Assembly (NCBI RefSeq): GCF_018402035.1
Contig: NZ_JAGYJN010000001.1
Location: 496,001 to 560,000 of the forward strand
DNA from: Roseicyclus sp.
Lineage (GTDB): Bacteria > Pseudomonadota > Alphaproteobacteria > Rhodobacterales > Rhodobacteraceae
DNA length: 64,000 bases
Reading direction: 5' to 3'
Part shown: positions 10,827 through 20,340 of the stretch, in pieces
How the letters are laid out: every line of letters begins with the position of its first letter
Numbering within the stretch: position 1 is the stretch's first letter
The notes under the pieces: generated by a model
What the model was told of the DNA's origin: nothing
The model's input: the letters and a program-made list of their open reading frames with translations, nothing else
Database searches by the model: none
Position numbers and translations under genes: made by a program

Positions 10827-12221
10827 TCACAGGTGGATCACGCGGCCATAGGCATCAAGCACCGATTCATGCATCATTTCCGACAGCGTCGGATGCGGGA
10901 ACACGGTTTCCATCAGATCGGCCTCGGTGGTTTCGAGCTTTTGACCGATGACATAGCCTTGGATCAACTCCGTCACCTCGGCCCCGATCATATGCGCGCC
11001 CAACAGCTCGCCTGTTTTGGCGTCGAAGACGGTCTTGATCATCCCCTCGGGCTCGCCCAGCGCGATGGCCTTGCCATTGCCGATGAAGGGGAAGCGGCCG
11101 ACCTTGACCTGATAGCCCCGTTCCTTGGCCTTGGCCTCGGTCAGGCCGACGGAGGCCACCTGCGGATGGCAATAGGTGCAGCCTGCGATTTGTTCTGGTT
11201 TCACGGGGTGCGGATGGCCGCCCGCGATCAACTCGGCCACCATCACGCCCTCATGGCTGGCCTTATGCGCAAGCCACGGGCCGTTGGTGGCGTCACCAAT
11301 AACATAAAGCCCCTCGACACCCGTGCGGCAATACTCGTCGGTAACGACAAAGCTGCGGTCGATCTTGACGCCCAGCGCCTCGAGGCCGAGGTTCTCGGTA
11401 TTGGCCACGATCCCCACGGCGGAAATGACCGTGTCGAAATCATGTGTCTCGATCTTGCCATCCACCTCGATATGCGCGGTCACCTTGTCAGCGGTGCGGT
11501 CGAGTTTCTTGACCATGGCCTTGACCATGATCTTCATCCCCTGTTTCTCAAAGGACTTCTTGGCAAAGGCCGAGATCTCGGCATCTTCCACGGGCAAGAT
11601 GCGGTCCATCACCTCGACCACGGTGGTATCAGCGCCCAGCGTGCTGTAGAAATTGGCAAATTCGATCCCGATCGCGCCTGAGCCGATCACCAGCAATTTC
11701 TTGGGCATATGCGGCGGCACAAGCGCATGCTTGTAGGTCCAGACGCGCTTGCCATCGGCCTCCAGCCCCGGCAATTCGCGCGCCCGTGCGCCGGTGGCAA
11801 GGATGATGTGCTTGGCGGTCAGATCTTCGGTGCCCTTGTCGGTCTTGACGCTGACGCGGCCCTTGGCGGGGATGGTGGCCACGCCCATGACGACGGTCAC
11901 CTTGTTTTTCTTCATCAAATGGCCGACGCCGGAATTGAGCTGCTTGGCCACATTGCGCGAGCGTTTGACAACCGCGTCGAGGTCATAGCTGATATTCTCG
12001 GCTTTGAGCCCAAACTCAGCCGCGCGGTGCATCAGGTGGAACACCTCGGACGAGCGCAGCATCGCCTTGGTCGGGATACAGCCCCAGTTGAGGCAAATGC
12101 CCCCCATATGCTCGCGCTCGACGATGGCCACTTTTAGGCCCAACTGGCTGGCGCGGATCGCGGCCACATAGCCGCCGGGGCCTGCACCGATCACGATGAC
12201 GTCGAATGTTTGAGATGCCAC
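10827..12221 (-). CDS. lpdA: Dihydrolipoyl dehydrogenase (E3)
   Basis: The 464-residue flavoprotein re-oxidises dihydrolipoyl groups of 2-oxoacid dehydrogenase complexes. Visible features are the FAD-binding G-A-G-P-G-G (residues 12-17), the redox disulfide C43-L-N-W-G-C48, the NAD-binding G-S-G-A-I-G-I-E, and the C-terminal H-P-T-L-S-E-M-M-H-E segment that contributes the catalytic His-Glu pair to the partner subunit. It is monocistronic and lies about 40 kb from pdhABC, yet both are preceded by almost the same TTTAACGTT-type palindrome at almost the same distance from the start. This suggests it serves the pyruvate dehydrogenase complex of this window. Confidence 0.95.
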   Translation of the reverse strand: MASQTFDVIVIGAGPGGYVAAIRASQLGLKVAIVEREHMGGICLNWGCIPTKAMLRSSEVFHLMHRAAEFGLKAENISYDLDAVVKRSRNVAKQLNSGVGHLMKKNKVTVVMGVATIPAKGRVSVKTDKGTEDLTAKHIILATGARARELPGLEADGKRVWTYKHALVPPHMPKKLLVIGSGAIGIEFANFYSTLGADTTVVEVMDRILPVEDAEISAFAKKSFEKQGMKIMVKAMVKKLDRTADKVTAHIEVDGKIETHDFDTVISAVGIVANTENLGLEALGVKIDRSFVVTDEYCRTGVEGLYVIGDATNGPWLAHKASHEGVMVAELIAGGHPHPVKPEQIAGCTYCHPQVASVGLTEAKAKERGYQVKVGRFPFIGNGKAIALGEPEGMIKTVFDAKTGELLGAHMIGAEVTELIQGYVIGQKLETTEADLMETVFPHPTLSEMMHESVLDAYGRVIHL

Positions 12222-12244
12222 GGGTTACTCTCCTCCGGATTCCC

Positions 12245-12266
12245 ATTTGTTCAACGTTAAACAAAT
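12245..12266. promoter_or_regulatory. LacI-type palindromic operator upstream of lpdA
   Basis: A 22-bp palindrome with a central CG and a single mismatched pair (ATTTGTTCAAC then GTTAAACAAAT) ends 23 bp upstream of the lpdA start. Its core (GTTTAACGTT on the gene strand) equals the core of the palindrome upstream of pdhA. A central CG is typical of LacI-family operators. Confidence 0.6.
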
Positions 12267-12342
12267 TTTGCGCCGCGCGACAATCGGCGTTGGGTCGCAG
12301 GCCGGTTTGCACGCAGCGCAAAGCTCACCGGCACAGGGGCCG

Positions 12343-12364
12343 GCGAAAAACCCGGGTTTTTCGC
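12343..12364. repeat. 22-bp perfect palindrome, copy 1 (terminator-like)
   Basis: GCGAAAAACCC is followed by its exact reverse complement. The identical 22-mer recurs at 44220-44241. It lies downstream of the DUF924 gene and probably contributes to its terminator. Confidence 0.7.
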
Positions 12365-12366
12365 GT

Positions 12367-12386
12367 GGGAAAACCCGGGTTTTCCC
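12367..12386. repeat. 20-bp perfect palindrome adjacent to copy 1
   Basis: GGGAAAACCC is followed by its exact reverse complement, two bases after the 22-bp palindrome and ten bases after the DUF924 stop codon. Each can form a hairpin with T-rich arms, and together they form a tandem terminator structure for the minus strand. Confidence 0.7.
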
Positions 12387-12396
12387 GCGCCTCGCC

Positions 12397-12978
12397 TCAA
12401 GCGTTCTGTAATTCTTGCACGATCGCGCCATAGCCGCCGGACGCGAGAAAGACGTCCTCCTGCGGGGTCGAGGTGCGGCCCAGCGCGGCATTGCGATAGG
12501 GAAAGCGGCCATAGCGGCGGATCACTTCGCGATGCGCGCGCGCATGCAGCAGGTTATCACCCGTGGCCATGCGCGCCTTGAACAAGCGCACACTGCGATC
12601 TTGGTCGGTCAGCATTTCGGAATGCATGAAAGGCAGGTAAAAGAATTGCCGCATCGGCTCGGCCACGCGCAGATCCCAGCCATGGTTGAGCGCGCTGGCC
12701 GCGATGCGCAGGGCGCGCGCGTCGGAGGCAAAGGCGCGCGGGCTGTCGCGGAACATGTTGCGCGGGAACTGGTCGGTCAGGACGATCAGCCCCAACGCCC
12801 CTTTTGGCCCCATCGCCCAGTGATCGCAGCCGCCTGCGCAGGCCAGATCCCATAGCGCGCCGAAACGGTCGCGGATCGTGCGGTCGAAAGGCGCATCTTG
12901 TCGATACCAGCTTTCCGGCCCGGCCTCTTGCCAGAAGGTGAGCACCTCTCCCGCCCTGTTCTGCACCGTTGTCCTCAT
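12397..12978 (-). CDS. DUF924 family protein
   Basis: The 193-residue protein has the family hallmarks: a V-L-T-F-W start motif, a central L-I-V-L-T-D-Q-F-P-R-N segment, the F-Y-L-P-F-M-H-S-E motif and a C-terminal H-R-E-V-I-R-R-Y-G-R-F-P-Y-R-N motif. DUF924 proteins are soluble, all-helical and related to TPR folds. Their biochemical function is not established. The gene is on the same strand as lpdA but is followed by tandem palindromes that probably terminate it, so it is not an obvious operon partner. Confidence 0.88.
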   Translation of the reverse strand: MRTTVQNRAGEVLTFWQEAGPESWYRQDAPFDRTIRDRFGALWDLACAGGCDHWAMGPKGALGLIVLTDQFPRNMFRDSPRAFASDARALRIAASALNHGWDLRVAEPMRQFFYLPFMHSEMLTDQDRSVRLFKARMATGDNLLHARAHREVIRRYGRFPYRNAALGRTSTPQEDVFLASGGYGAIVQELQNA

Positions 12979-13002
12979 CGGACAGATCCTTTCCTGACCG
13001 TC

Positions 13003-14292
13003 TTAGCTTTTCGTCGTCTCTGCGCGGCTTTCGGCCTCGCTGGCTTCTGTCGCCTCAACATAAAGCTCTTGCGCGGTCTCAACCGCAACAGGCGATGCGC
13101 CGGGCAAGATATTTGGATAGGAGACCGCCTCGTGATCCTTGTCGCCCGCATAGGCCGAGGGGCGGCGCGTCATGCGCCATAGCCCATAGGCCGAGGTCAG
13201 GAACAAAAACAGCGCCATGATCAGCCAATATCCCCCGGTTCCAAAATAGGACATGACCAGACCCGCCAGTGGCGGACCCGCGATTGCGCCCAAGCCATTG
13301 AGAAAGATCAACCCGCCCGAGGCCGATGGCATCTCTTCGGGAGAGAGGTAGTCATTGGTATAGGCAATCAAGAGCGCGTAAAGCGGTTGCGACAGCCCGC
13401 CGACCAAACCCGCCACCACCATCAGGAAAACAAAGCTCTCGGCAAAGGCATAGCCGCCGATACCCACGAAACCGGCCAAGGCGGCGCTGGCCACGATCAT
13501 TACACGCCGGTCGATCCGATCCGAGAGCCACCCCATTGGGTATTGCATGACGATGGCACCAAGAAAGATCACCGACATAAAGAGCGAGATCTGCCCAAGG
13601 CTCAGGCCCATTTTGGTGGCATAGACAGACCCCATGCCAAACTGCATCGCATAGACCGCCCCCATCAACAGCATGCCCACCGTGCCAAAGGGCGAGGCGC
13701 GGTAAAGCGAGAGCAAGCTCATCGGGCGCGAGGCCTGAAAGGCGGGAGCGGGCTGCACCGACAAAAGGATCGGCGCAAAGCTGATCGACACAAGGATCGA
13801 GGGGATGATGAACAGCAAAAAGCCTGACGGGTCGCCCGCCGACAAGATGCCTTGGCCCGCGACCAGCCCAAACATCTGCACCAGCACATAGGTCGAAAGC
13901 GATTGCCCCCGTGTGGTATTCGTGGAGGCATCGTTGAGCCAGCTTTCAGCGGTCACATAGACCCCCGACAGGCTGAAGCCCAAGATCACGCGCAGCACCA
14001 TCCAAGCATAGGGATCGGTCAGCACCGGGTAGCTGATCAGCGTGGCCGAAATCAGCGAGCCCAGCGCCGCAAAGACGCGCACATGACCCACCTTGGCGAT
14101 AAAGACCGGTGCAAAGCGTGATCCGCCCAAGAAACCCACGAAATAGGCCGAGGCGATAAAGGACAGCTCAAAGGTCGAGAACCCCTCGATCGCGCCGCGC
14201 ACACCCATCAACGAGCCCTGCAAGCCATTGCCGATCTGCAACAAGAACATACCCAGCAGCAGCGGCCATGACAGACGCAGAACACTGATCAT
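13003..14292 (-). CDS. Major facilitator superfamily transporter (YcaD-like)
   Basis: The 429-residue protein has twelve predicted hydrophobic helices and the MFS signature loop between helices 2 and 3 (G-G-S-R-F-A-P-V-F-I-A-K-V-G-H-V-R). A second-half loop reads G-W-L-S-D-R-I-D-R-R. The cytosolic C-terminal tail is about 50 residues long, acidic and Ala/Glu rich. The pattern fits the YcaD-like subfamily found next to unrelated genes in many Rhodobacterales. Substrate cannot be inferred. It lies 25 bases downstream of the DUF924 start on the same strand and 61 bases downstream of queA. Confidence 0.8.
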   Translation of the reverse strand: MISVLRLSWPLLLGMFLLQIGNGLQGSLMGVRGAIEGFSTFELSFIASAYFVGFLGGSRFAPVFIAKVGHVRVFAALGSLISATLISYPVLTDPYAWMVLRVILGFSLSGVYVTAESWLNDASTNTTRGQSLSTYVLVQMFGLVAGQGILSAGDPSGFLLFIIPSILVSISFAPILLSVQPAPAFQASRPMSLLSLYRASPFGTVGMLLMGAVYAMQFGMGSVYATKMGLSLGQISLFMSVIFLGAIVMQYPMGWLSDRIDRRVMIVASAALAGFVGIGGYAFAESFVFLMVVAGLVGGLSQPLYALLIAYTNDYLSPEEMPSASGGLIFLNGLGAIAGPPLAGLVMSYFGTGGYWLIMALFLFLTSAYGLWRMTRRPSAYAGDKDHEAVSYPNILPGASPVAVETAQELYVEATEASEAESRAETTKS

Positions 14293-14352
14293 TGAAACGG
14301 CCTTTCTTTTGGTCTCGCCGAAAGCTTGGCGACCGAATTGCCCCCCGGTCTG

Positions 14353-15408
14353 TCACATCTGCGACGGAATCAGGAGAGAGGCGTCACCATAGGAAAAGAA
14401 ACGGTAGCTGTCCTTGATCGCATGGGCATAGATCTCGCGCACGCGGTCTTGACCCATCAAGGCCGAGACCAGCATCATCAGCGTCGATTTGGGCAGGTGG
14501 AAATTGGTCACCAACCCATCGGTGATTTTCCAGCGGTAGCCGGGATAGATAAAGATATCGGTCTTGCCCTCATAGGCGCGCATGGTGCCATCGGCATCGG
14601 CGACGGTCTCAATGAGCCGCAGGGCCGTGGTGCCGACGGGAATGATGCGCCCACCCGCCTTGCTGGTGGCGTTCATCTCGGCGGCGGCTTGTTCGCGCAC
14701 CTCGCCCCATTCGGCATGCATGCGGTGGGTGGTGACGTCATCGACCGTCACGGGAAGAAAGGTTCCCGCCCCGACATGCAAGGTGACAAAGGTAAAATCG
14801 ACCCCCGCCTGCCCCAAGGCCGCGACCAAGGCTTCGTCGAAATGGAGGCTGGCGGTGGGGGCCGCGACCGCGCCCGCGCGCTTGGCCCAGATCGTTTGAT
14901 AATCCTCGCGGTCGCGTGCATCGGGCGCGCGCTTGCCCGCGATATAGGGTGGCAAGGGCATGGCCCCTGACGCGTTGAGCGCCGTGTCGAAATCATCGCC
15001 CGTCAGGTTGAACCGCAGCCGCAGCCCTTCATCCATCGCTGTAACTTCGGCGGATAGATCATTGGAAAAAATAATCCTTTCGCCAACAGCTAGCTTCCGC
15101 ATCGGCTTGGCCAGCGCGCTCCATGTGCCATCGGCTTGCGGCTCCATCAGCGTGACTTCGATCTTGGCGGTGACTGCGCCTTGCGCGCTTTGGCGCGTGC
15201 GATGGCCGGTCAGCCGCGCCGGGATCACGCGGGTATCGTTCAGGATCAAACGATCACCAGCCCGCAAAATCTGGGGTAGATCATAGACATGGCGGTCATG
15301 GGTCACGGCCCCATCAGCATGCAGCAGACGCGCCGATGAACGTGGCCGCGCGGGCCGTGTCGCAATCAGCGCCTCGGGCAGGTCGAAATCGAAATCTTCA
15401 AGCTTCAT
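14353..15408 (-). CDS. queA: S-adenosylmethionine:tRNA ribosyltransferase-isomerase
   Basis: The enzyme transfers and isomerises the ribosyl group of SAM onto the queuosine precursor in tRNA, forming epoxyqueuosine. The ORF is open upstream, but the family N-terminus ([11 protein letters not shown]) begins at the ATG at 15408, giving 351 residues, the usual length. Motifs visible are [23 protein letters not shown], the P-T-A-S-L-H-F segment and the C-terminal [12 protein letters not shown]. The start lies 10 bases after the stop of the AsmA-like gene, so they are probably co-transcribed. No other queuosine gene is in the window. Confidence 0.96.
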   Translation of the reverse strand: MKLEDFDFDLPEALIATRPARPRSSARLLHADGAVTHDRHVYDLPQILRAGDRLILNDTRVIPARLTGHRTRQSAQGAVTAKIEVTLMEPQADGTWSALAKPMRKLAVGERIIFSNDLSAEVTAMDEGLRLRFNLTGDDFDTALNASGAMPLPPYIAGKRAPDARDREDYQTIWAKRAGAVAAPTASLHFDEALVAALGQAGVDFTFVTLHVGAGTFLPVTVDDVTTHRMHAEWGEVREQAAAEMNATSKAGGRIIPVGTTALRLIETVADADGTMRAYEGKTDIFIYPGYRWKITDGLVTNFHLPKSTLMMLVSALMGQDRVREIYAHAIKDSYRFFSYGDASLLIPSQM

Positions 15409-15418
15409 GAGGGCCACA

Positions 15419-18400
15419 TCAGTTCGGCGGCGGGCTGCGAAAAATCTCGCGGAACACACCGGGGGTAAGAATCGACAACGGGTTGACCGTGACCTGCGGG
15501 TCTTCGGCACTTCCCGTCAAGTTATAGGCGAAACCGAACAAGCCCTCGCGCCGCCCGCTTAGAATGGCCCCAAACAACCCGTTGACCGCGTTCAAAGGTG
15601 AGATCACCCCCGACATATCCAATTGCCGCGCGCGCAGATCATAGGTGCCATCGAGCGACAGCCCAATCGAGGGGCCGATCGCTACACCTTCGGTCAAGAT
15701 CAACTGCGTGGGTGTGATGCGAAATCGCGCCTCGACATTGCCCAGGCCCATCCCCTCGGCACCAAGCTGTTCGATCAGCCCAACGACCGAGATGATATTG
15801 AGCAATTCGGCCATGACAGGCGCGTTGCGCAGCCTTGGGCCATCGATGCGCAATTGTCCGTCGTAATTTCCCTGCGTGCCAGAGGCTTGCAAGATCAGTT
15901 CCATCGCGCCGCCGCGCGCGGATTGAAAGATCCCCGCCGCGCGCAGCACTTGGCCGCCATCATCGGCATTGATGCGCACCGCAGGGCCCGCCGCCACGCT
16001 GACCAAGGTGCCAGTAACCGGGGCCTCACCGTTGACGCGGCCACGAAACTGCCCCGAAAGCCCGCCTTGGGTGGTCAGATCGGCGATCAGCGGGCTGATG
16101 GCGATGCCTTCGGTCACTTGCAGCCGGTCAAGCGTGGCGGTGATCGGCCCCCCCTCAAGGCGCGGGCCACCTTGCGCGATTTGCGGCGCACCGCGCAGAT
16201 CGAGCGTGCCGCCGGTGATCTCGATGGCCGGTGCCTGCGCGCCCCCGCGCGGCACAAGCGCGCCTGTCACATCCAGCCATGATCCGAGCCGGAACCGATC
16301 CGCACGAAGCCGTTGAAAGCCGCCATCATCGTCCAAGGCGATCCGCCCCGAAAAATCGAGCCCATCAACCGCAATCGCCAAAAGCGTCACCGCCGGATCA
16401 GGGCCAAGCTGGACCTCGGCCACCAAGCTGCCGCTGCGATCACGCCCCTGTTGCCAGCCCAAGGGCGGCAAAGCCAGACGCGCGCCGGCCAGATCGGATG
16501 TGATACGCAAGCTGGGGGCCGCATCATCGGGCAGATCAAGGGTGATCTCGGCCACGGTTTCGCCTTGCAGCATCCAATCGGGCAGCGCGACGCCAAACCG
16601 CGCGAGGCTGTCGCGGCGCAAGCGTGTTTGCGCCACAACCTGCGAGCGGCGCGCGGCGTCAGGGCCAATATCGCGCATCCATTGGCCCGAGAGCGCGACA
16701 CCATCAAGCTGCGCGTCCCCCGCAATACGCAGGGTTGCGTCATCCAAGGTGACGTCAAGCCGGTCCGCCGTCAGCCGCCGACCGGGTATCAGCTCATCTG
16801 CCACCACATGTGTTACCTGCCCCGTCACGCTAACTTGCGCCTGACCGCGCCCCTCTTGGGCTATCAGCCGGGTCGCAATGCGGGCATTGGCCATAACTTG
16901 CCCCGTGCCCAGCCGGTCGGGCGTCATCGCCCCCTCGGCCATCAGCCGCACGGGTGGCGCGCGCAAAAGCGTCAGCACATCGCCCAAAGCCCCCGCCAGC
17001 GCCAGATCGATCACCGCCTCGGGTCCGGGCTGGCGTGTATCGGCAATCTGCATCACCGACCCCGCAAATGAGACCGCGCCGCCGGTTTCGGCCACCATCT
17101 GCCCCGCATCAAGCCGCAGGGCCAATTGCGCATCCACAAGGCTGACATACCCCGCCGCACCCGTGATGGGTGGCATCTGTGGCAACACGCGAAGATTGGC
17201 CTGCGCAAAGCTCAGCCCAAGCGCGCTCCGCACGGGCGCGTCGGGCGTGGCGCGCAAGGAAAAGGTGATATTCGATAAGACGCCATCCGCGACATTGGTT
17301 TCCAACCAGCCCCGCGTCACCGGTGCATGGATGGGCGGCCAATAGGCCAGCACCTCGGCCGTGTCGGCCGCGGGCAGCGCCAGATCAAGCGCGATATCCA
17401 GCCCGCCCGCGACCGCAGCGATATGGCCGCTGCCGCGCAAGATATGCGCGCCATAGCCAACCACGGCTTGGCCAATCTCGATGTGCAATGCCGGTGCAAG
17501 GGCCAGCCGCAAATCGATTTGCGCGGTGTCGAGGGCAACGGGGCCCGCCATCCCTTCGACCGCCGCGATGGTGATATCGGACAGGGCAAACTGGCCGGTA
17601 TAGCCGCGGCCATCGGGCAAAAGATCGGCATGGCCATTGCCCTGAAAGCGCAACAGCGATGCGGCAAGATCAAAGCGGTCAAAGGCGATGCGCGCGCGCG
17701 CCGCATCATAGCGCAACCCGATCTGAAGCGCGTCAAAAGCGATGGGCGCTGCATCATAGCTTGGGCGGAACTGGCCCGCGCCGATATCAAGGCGCACGGC
17801 AAGATCACCCACCGCGCCATCATCAGACAGCTGCCCCTCGAGCATGCCCGAGATCGGCGCGCGCATCAGATCAACCCAAGCCAGCGCCGGGCCGAATGTG
17901 GCGATATCGCGCGCGGCCAGACCATCGAAGGAAAAGACGGCGCTGGTGGTGCCGCTTTGCGCGCTGCGCGACAAGGCGATGTCGATGGTGGCATCGCGGC
18001 TGCCTTCGAGCGCGCCACCCATGCGCAAGGACAGCGCCCCATCCACCCGCTCAAGCCGCATGCGCGCATCGCTCACGCGCATCGTCTGGCCGGTCATCGC
18101 ATCATCCATTACCAATTCCAGCCCGCGCCCATTGATCGCCTCGAGCCGGGAAAAAACCGGCGAGGCCAGCATGCGATCAAGCCGTGCCAAGCTATCGCCC
18201 AGACCGATCTCGCTGGCCATGCCGCCCGCCATCAAGGCCAGATCGATCTGGCCCGTCGCGTCGCGCGCAAGCCTGAGGCCCGCGCCCTGCAGATCGACCC
18301 GCACCGGGGCGACATCGCCTTGCAACAAAGCCTCACCCGAGAGGTTGACCACCAGCGCGGGAAAGGCCGCGCGGATCGCGCCATCGAGATCGGTCATGGT

Positions 18401-18721
18401 AAGATCGCGGATCGTCATATCGAGCCCGTCATCACCCGCCGCGCGGCTGATCTGGATACGCCCGATGGTAACGGTATTGGCCAACATCGCGGCATCGATG
18501 CGCGTCGTAATGCGCTCGGTCAGCGCGGCAGGCAAGGTGACAGGCCCGCTGGCCAAGCGTAGCCAAAGCGCGCCTGCCGCGACGATGGGCAAGATCACGA
18601 CAAAGGCCAAAACAAGCATCATCGCCACAAGCCAGCGCCGCGCCCGTTTGGGCGTGGGTTTGACCTCTGCCTGCTCTGTCGCGATGCCCTGCCCGTCTTG
18701 TGTCATCGACCTCGTGCCCAT
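15419..18721 (-). CDS. Large AsmA/YhdP-family envelope protein (DUF3971 / AsmA-like C-terminal)
   Basis: The 1100-residue protein has a basic cytosolic start, one transmembrane segment at about residues 30-54, and a very long periplasmic region of repetitive beta-strand character. Its C-terminal block ([12 protein letters not shown], then [13 protein letters not shown] and [14 protein letters not shown]) is characteristic of the AsmA-like C-terminal region of YhdP/TamB-related proteins. In E. coli such proteins carry phospholipids between inner and outer membrane through a hydrophobic groove. The same role is inferred here. It is upstream of queA and divergent from bcp, with 95 bases between them. 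Confidence 0.85.
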   Translation of the reverse strand: MGTRSMTQDGQGIATEQAEVKPTPKRARRWLVAMMLVLAFVVILPIVAAGALWLRLASGPVTLPAALTERITTRIDAAMLANTVTIGRIQISRAAGDDGLDMTIRDLTMTDLDGAIRAAFPALVVNLSGEALLQGDVAPVRVDLQGAGLRLARDATGQIDLALMAGGMASEIGLGDSLARLDRMLASPVFSRLEAINGRGLELVMDDAMTGQTMRVSDARMRLERVDGALSLRMGGALEGSRDATIDIALSRSAQSGTTSAVFSFDGLAARDIATFGPALAWVDLMRAPISGMLEGQLSDDGAVGDLAVRLDIGAGQFRPSYDAAPIAFDALQIGLRYDAARARIAFDRFDLAASLLRFQGNGHADLLPDGRGYTGQFALSDITIAAVEGMAGPVALDTAQIDLRLALAPALHIEIGQAVVGYGAHILRGSGHIAAVAGGLDIALDLALPAADTAEVLAYWPPIHAPVTRGWLETNVADGVLSNITFSLRATPDAPVRSALGLSFAQANLRVLPQMPPITGAAGYVSLVDAQLALRLDAGQMVAETGGAVSFAGSVMQIADTRQPGPEAVIDLALAGALGDVLTLLRAPPVRLMAEGAMTPDRLGTGQVMANARIATRLIAQEGRGQAQVSVTGQVTHVVADELIPGRRLTADRLDVTLDDATLRIAGDAQLDGVALSGQWMRDIGPDAARRSQVVAQTRLRRDSLARFGVALPDWMLQGETVAEITLDLPDDAAPSLRITSDLAGARLALPPLGWQQGRDRSGSLVAEVQLGPDPAVTLLAIAVDGLDFSGRIALDDDGGFQRLRADRFRLGSWLDVTGALVPRGGAQAPAIEITGGTLDLRGAPQIAQGGPRLEGGPITATLDRLQVTEGIAISPLIADLTTQGGLSGQFRGRVNGEAPVTGTLVSVAAGPAVRINADDGGQVLRAAGIFQSARGGAMELILQASGTQGNYDGQLRIDGPRLRNAPVMAELLNIISVVGLIEQLGAEGMGLGNVEARFRITPTQLILTEGVAIGPSIGLSLDGTYDLRARQLDMSGVISPLNAVNGLFGAILSGRREGLFGFAYNLTGSAEDPQVTVNPLSILTPGVFREIFRSPPPN

Positions 18722-18816
18722 GCGCCCTTTATCTTCGCCGCAAACCGCCTAGCTTGCAAATTGCCCGGCGTTACTGCGCCGATATGCCAGAACCACGCCC
18801 AAGACGAGAGGATTTC

Positions 18817-19278
18817 ATGATCGAGATCGGCACCCAAGCCCCCGACTTCACCCTGCCGCGCGATGGCGGTGAGATGCTCAGCCTATCGGCGCTGCGGCCC
18901 AAGGCGGTTGTGCTCTATTTCTATCCCAAAGATGACACATCGGGCTGCACCCGCGAGGCGGTGGATTTCACAGAGCTTGGCCCCGATTTCGCCGCCGCCG
19001 GTGCGATGGTGGTGGGCGTGTCCAAGGATAGTGCCACAAAGCATGACAAGTTTATCGCCAAGCACGCGCTTGGCGTGGCGCTCGTCTCGGACGAAGACAG
19101 CGATCTGTGCGAACGCTATGGCGTTTGGGTCGAAAAATCCATGTATGGCAAAAGCTATATGGGGATCGAGCGGGCGACATTTCTGATCGACGGGGCGGGC
19201 GTGGTGCGCGCGGTCTGGCACAAGGTCAAGGTGCCCGGCCATGCGGCAGAGGTGCTGGCGGCGGTCAAGGCGCTATAG
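18817..19278 (+). CDS. bcp: Peroxiredoxin, BCP/PrxQ type
   Basis: The ORF is open upstream, but the family N-terminus (M-I-E-I-G-T-Q-A-P-D-F-T-L-P) starts at the ATG at 18817, just after an AGAGG ribosome-binding site, giving 153 residues. The peroxidatic cysteine is Cys44 in D-T-S-G-C-T-R-E, where most relatives have T-P-G-C. The Cys49-type resolving residue of two-Cys PrxQ is absent (Phe/Thr region), and the other cysteine is in D-L-C-E-R-Y-G. It reduces peroxides with thioredoxin or another thiol donor in the cytoplasm. It is divergent from the AsmA-like gene and 52 bases ahead of the DUF455 gene. Confidence 0.93.
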   Translation: MIEIGTQAPDFTLPRDGGEMLSLSALRPKAVVLYFYPKDDTSGCTREAVDFTELGPDFAAAGAMVVGVSKDSATKHDKFIAKHALGVALVSDEDSDLCERYGVWVEKSMYGKSYMGIERATFLIDGAGVVRAVWHKVKVPGHAAEVLAAVKAL

Positions 19279-19330
19279 GCCGATGCCGGGGGCGCTTGAC
19301 CTTGCGCCCCCTTGGCCCCACACCGCCGCC

Positions 19331-20155
19331 ATGACCCAGATGCCCCCCCTTGCCCAGATGGCCGAGGCCGTGCTGCGCACCGCCGATGCCCGCGAAAAGA
19401 CCGCCCTGTCGCGCCGCTTTGCCGCCCAGTGGCAGGCCGCGCGCGCCGCAGGGCATAAGGTTGAGATTGGGCAGGCCAGCCCGCCCGACCAGCCCTCCCG
19501 CCCCGCAACCCCCGAACTGCGCGACCCGCGCGAGGTGCCGCGGCGGCGCACCGGCACGCAGGCGGGCCGGATCGCGCTGTTGCATGCGGTGGCCCATATC
19601 GAGCTGAACGCCGTCGATCTCCATTGGGACATCATCGCGCGCTTTACCGCCACGCCGATGCCGATGGGGTTCTATGATGATTGGGTCAAAGCGGCTGACG
19701 AGGAATCAAAGCATTTCAACCTGATGGCCGATTGCCTTGAAGCAATGGGCAGCCATTATGGCGCGCTTGTTGCCCATGCGGGCATGTGGCGGGCGGCGTC
19801 CGACACGGTGGATGACCTGATGGGGCGGTTGGCCGTTGTTCCCATGGTGCTTGAGGCGCGCGGCCTTGACGTCACGCCGGGGATGATCGCGATTTTTGAG
19901 AATGCGCGCGATGACACGACAGCCGCGATGGCGGTGGACGCGCTGCGCATCATCTATGCCGAAGAGGTGCATCATGTGGCCTATGGCTCCAAATGGTTCC
20001 ATTTCTTGTGCGGACGCCACGAGACCGACCCGAAAGAGGCATTTCACGCCCTTGTGCAGCGCTATTTCCACGGCGCACTCAAGCCGCCCTTCAACGAAGA
20101 AAAACGTGCCGAGGCAGGGATACCACCGGATTTCTACTGGCCCTTGGCGCAATGA
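19331..20155 (+). CDS. DUF455 family ferritin-like protein
   Basis: The 274-residue protein belongs to DUF455, a ferritin-like four-helix family with metal-ligand glutamates and histidines. Visible candidates are H-A-V-A-H-I-E-L-N-A-V-D, K-A-A-D-E-E-S-K-H-F and Y-A-E-E-V-H-H-V-A-Y-G, which are Glu/His pairs on helices typical of a di-iron site. The family start (M-T-Q-M-P-P-L-A-Q-M-A-E) is at 19331; an earlier in-frame ATG is at 19283. It follows the peroxiredoxin gene on the same strand, which would suit an iron or redox role, but the function of this family is not established. Confidence 0.85.
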   Translation: MTQMPPLAQMAEAVLRTADAREKTALSRRFAAQWQAARAAGHKVEIGQASPPDQPSRPATPELRDPREVPRRRTGTQAGRIALLHAVAHIELNAVDLHWDIIARFTATPMPMGFYDDWVKAADEESKHFNLMADCLEAMGSHYGALVAHAGMWRAASDTVDDLMGRLAVVPMVLEARGLDVTPGMIAIFENARDDTTAAMAVDALRIIYAEEVHHVAYGSKWFHFLCGRHETDPKEAFHALVQRYFHGALKPPFNEEKRAEAGIPPDFYWPLAQ

Positions 20156-20340
20156 TGGCACGCAAGGCTGCCATGGATCGGCGGATTTTTGCTCAAACTG
20201 GATAATTTCCGGCTGAAATCCCCACCACACAGCATCCTGTGTTGAGGCAGGGCGGCGGGCTGTCTATGCCTTGGCGAGGTCATAGCTGTAGCGGTGCTTT
20301 TGCGCCGTTACACTAGACGAGGGAGAAATGGGGCAGCTAC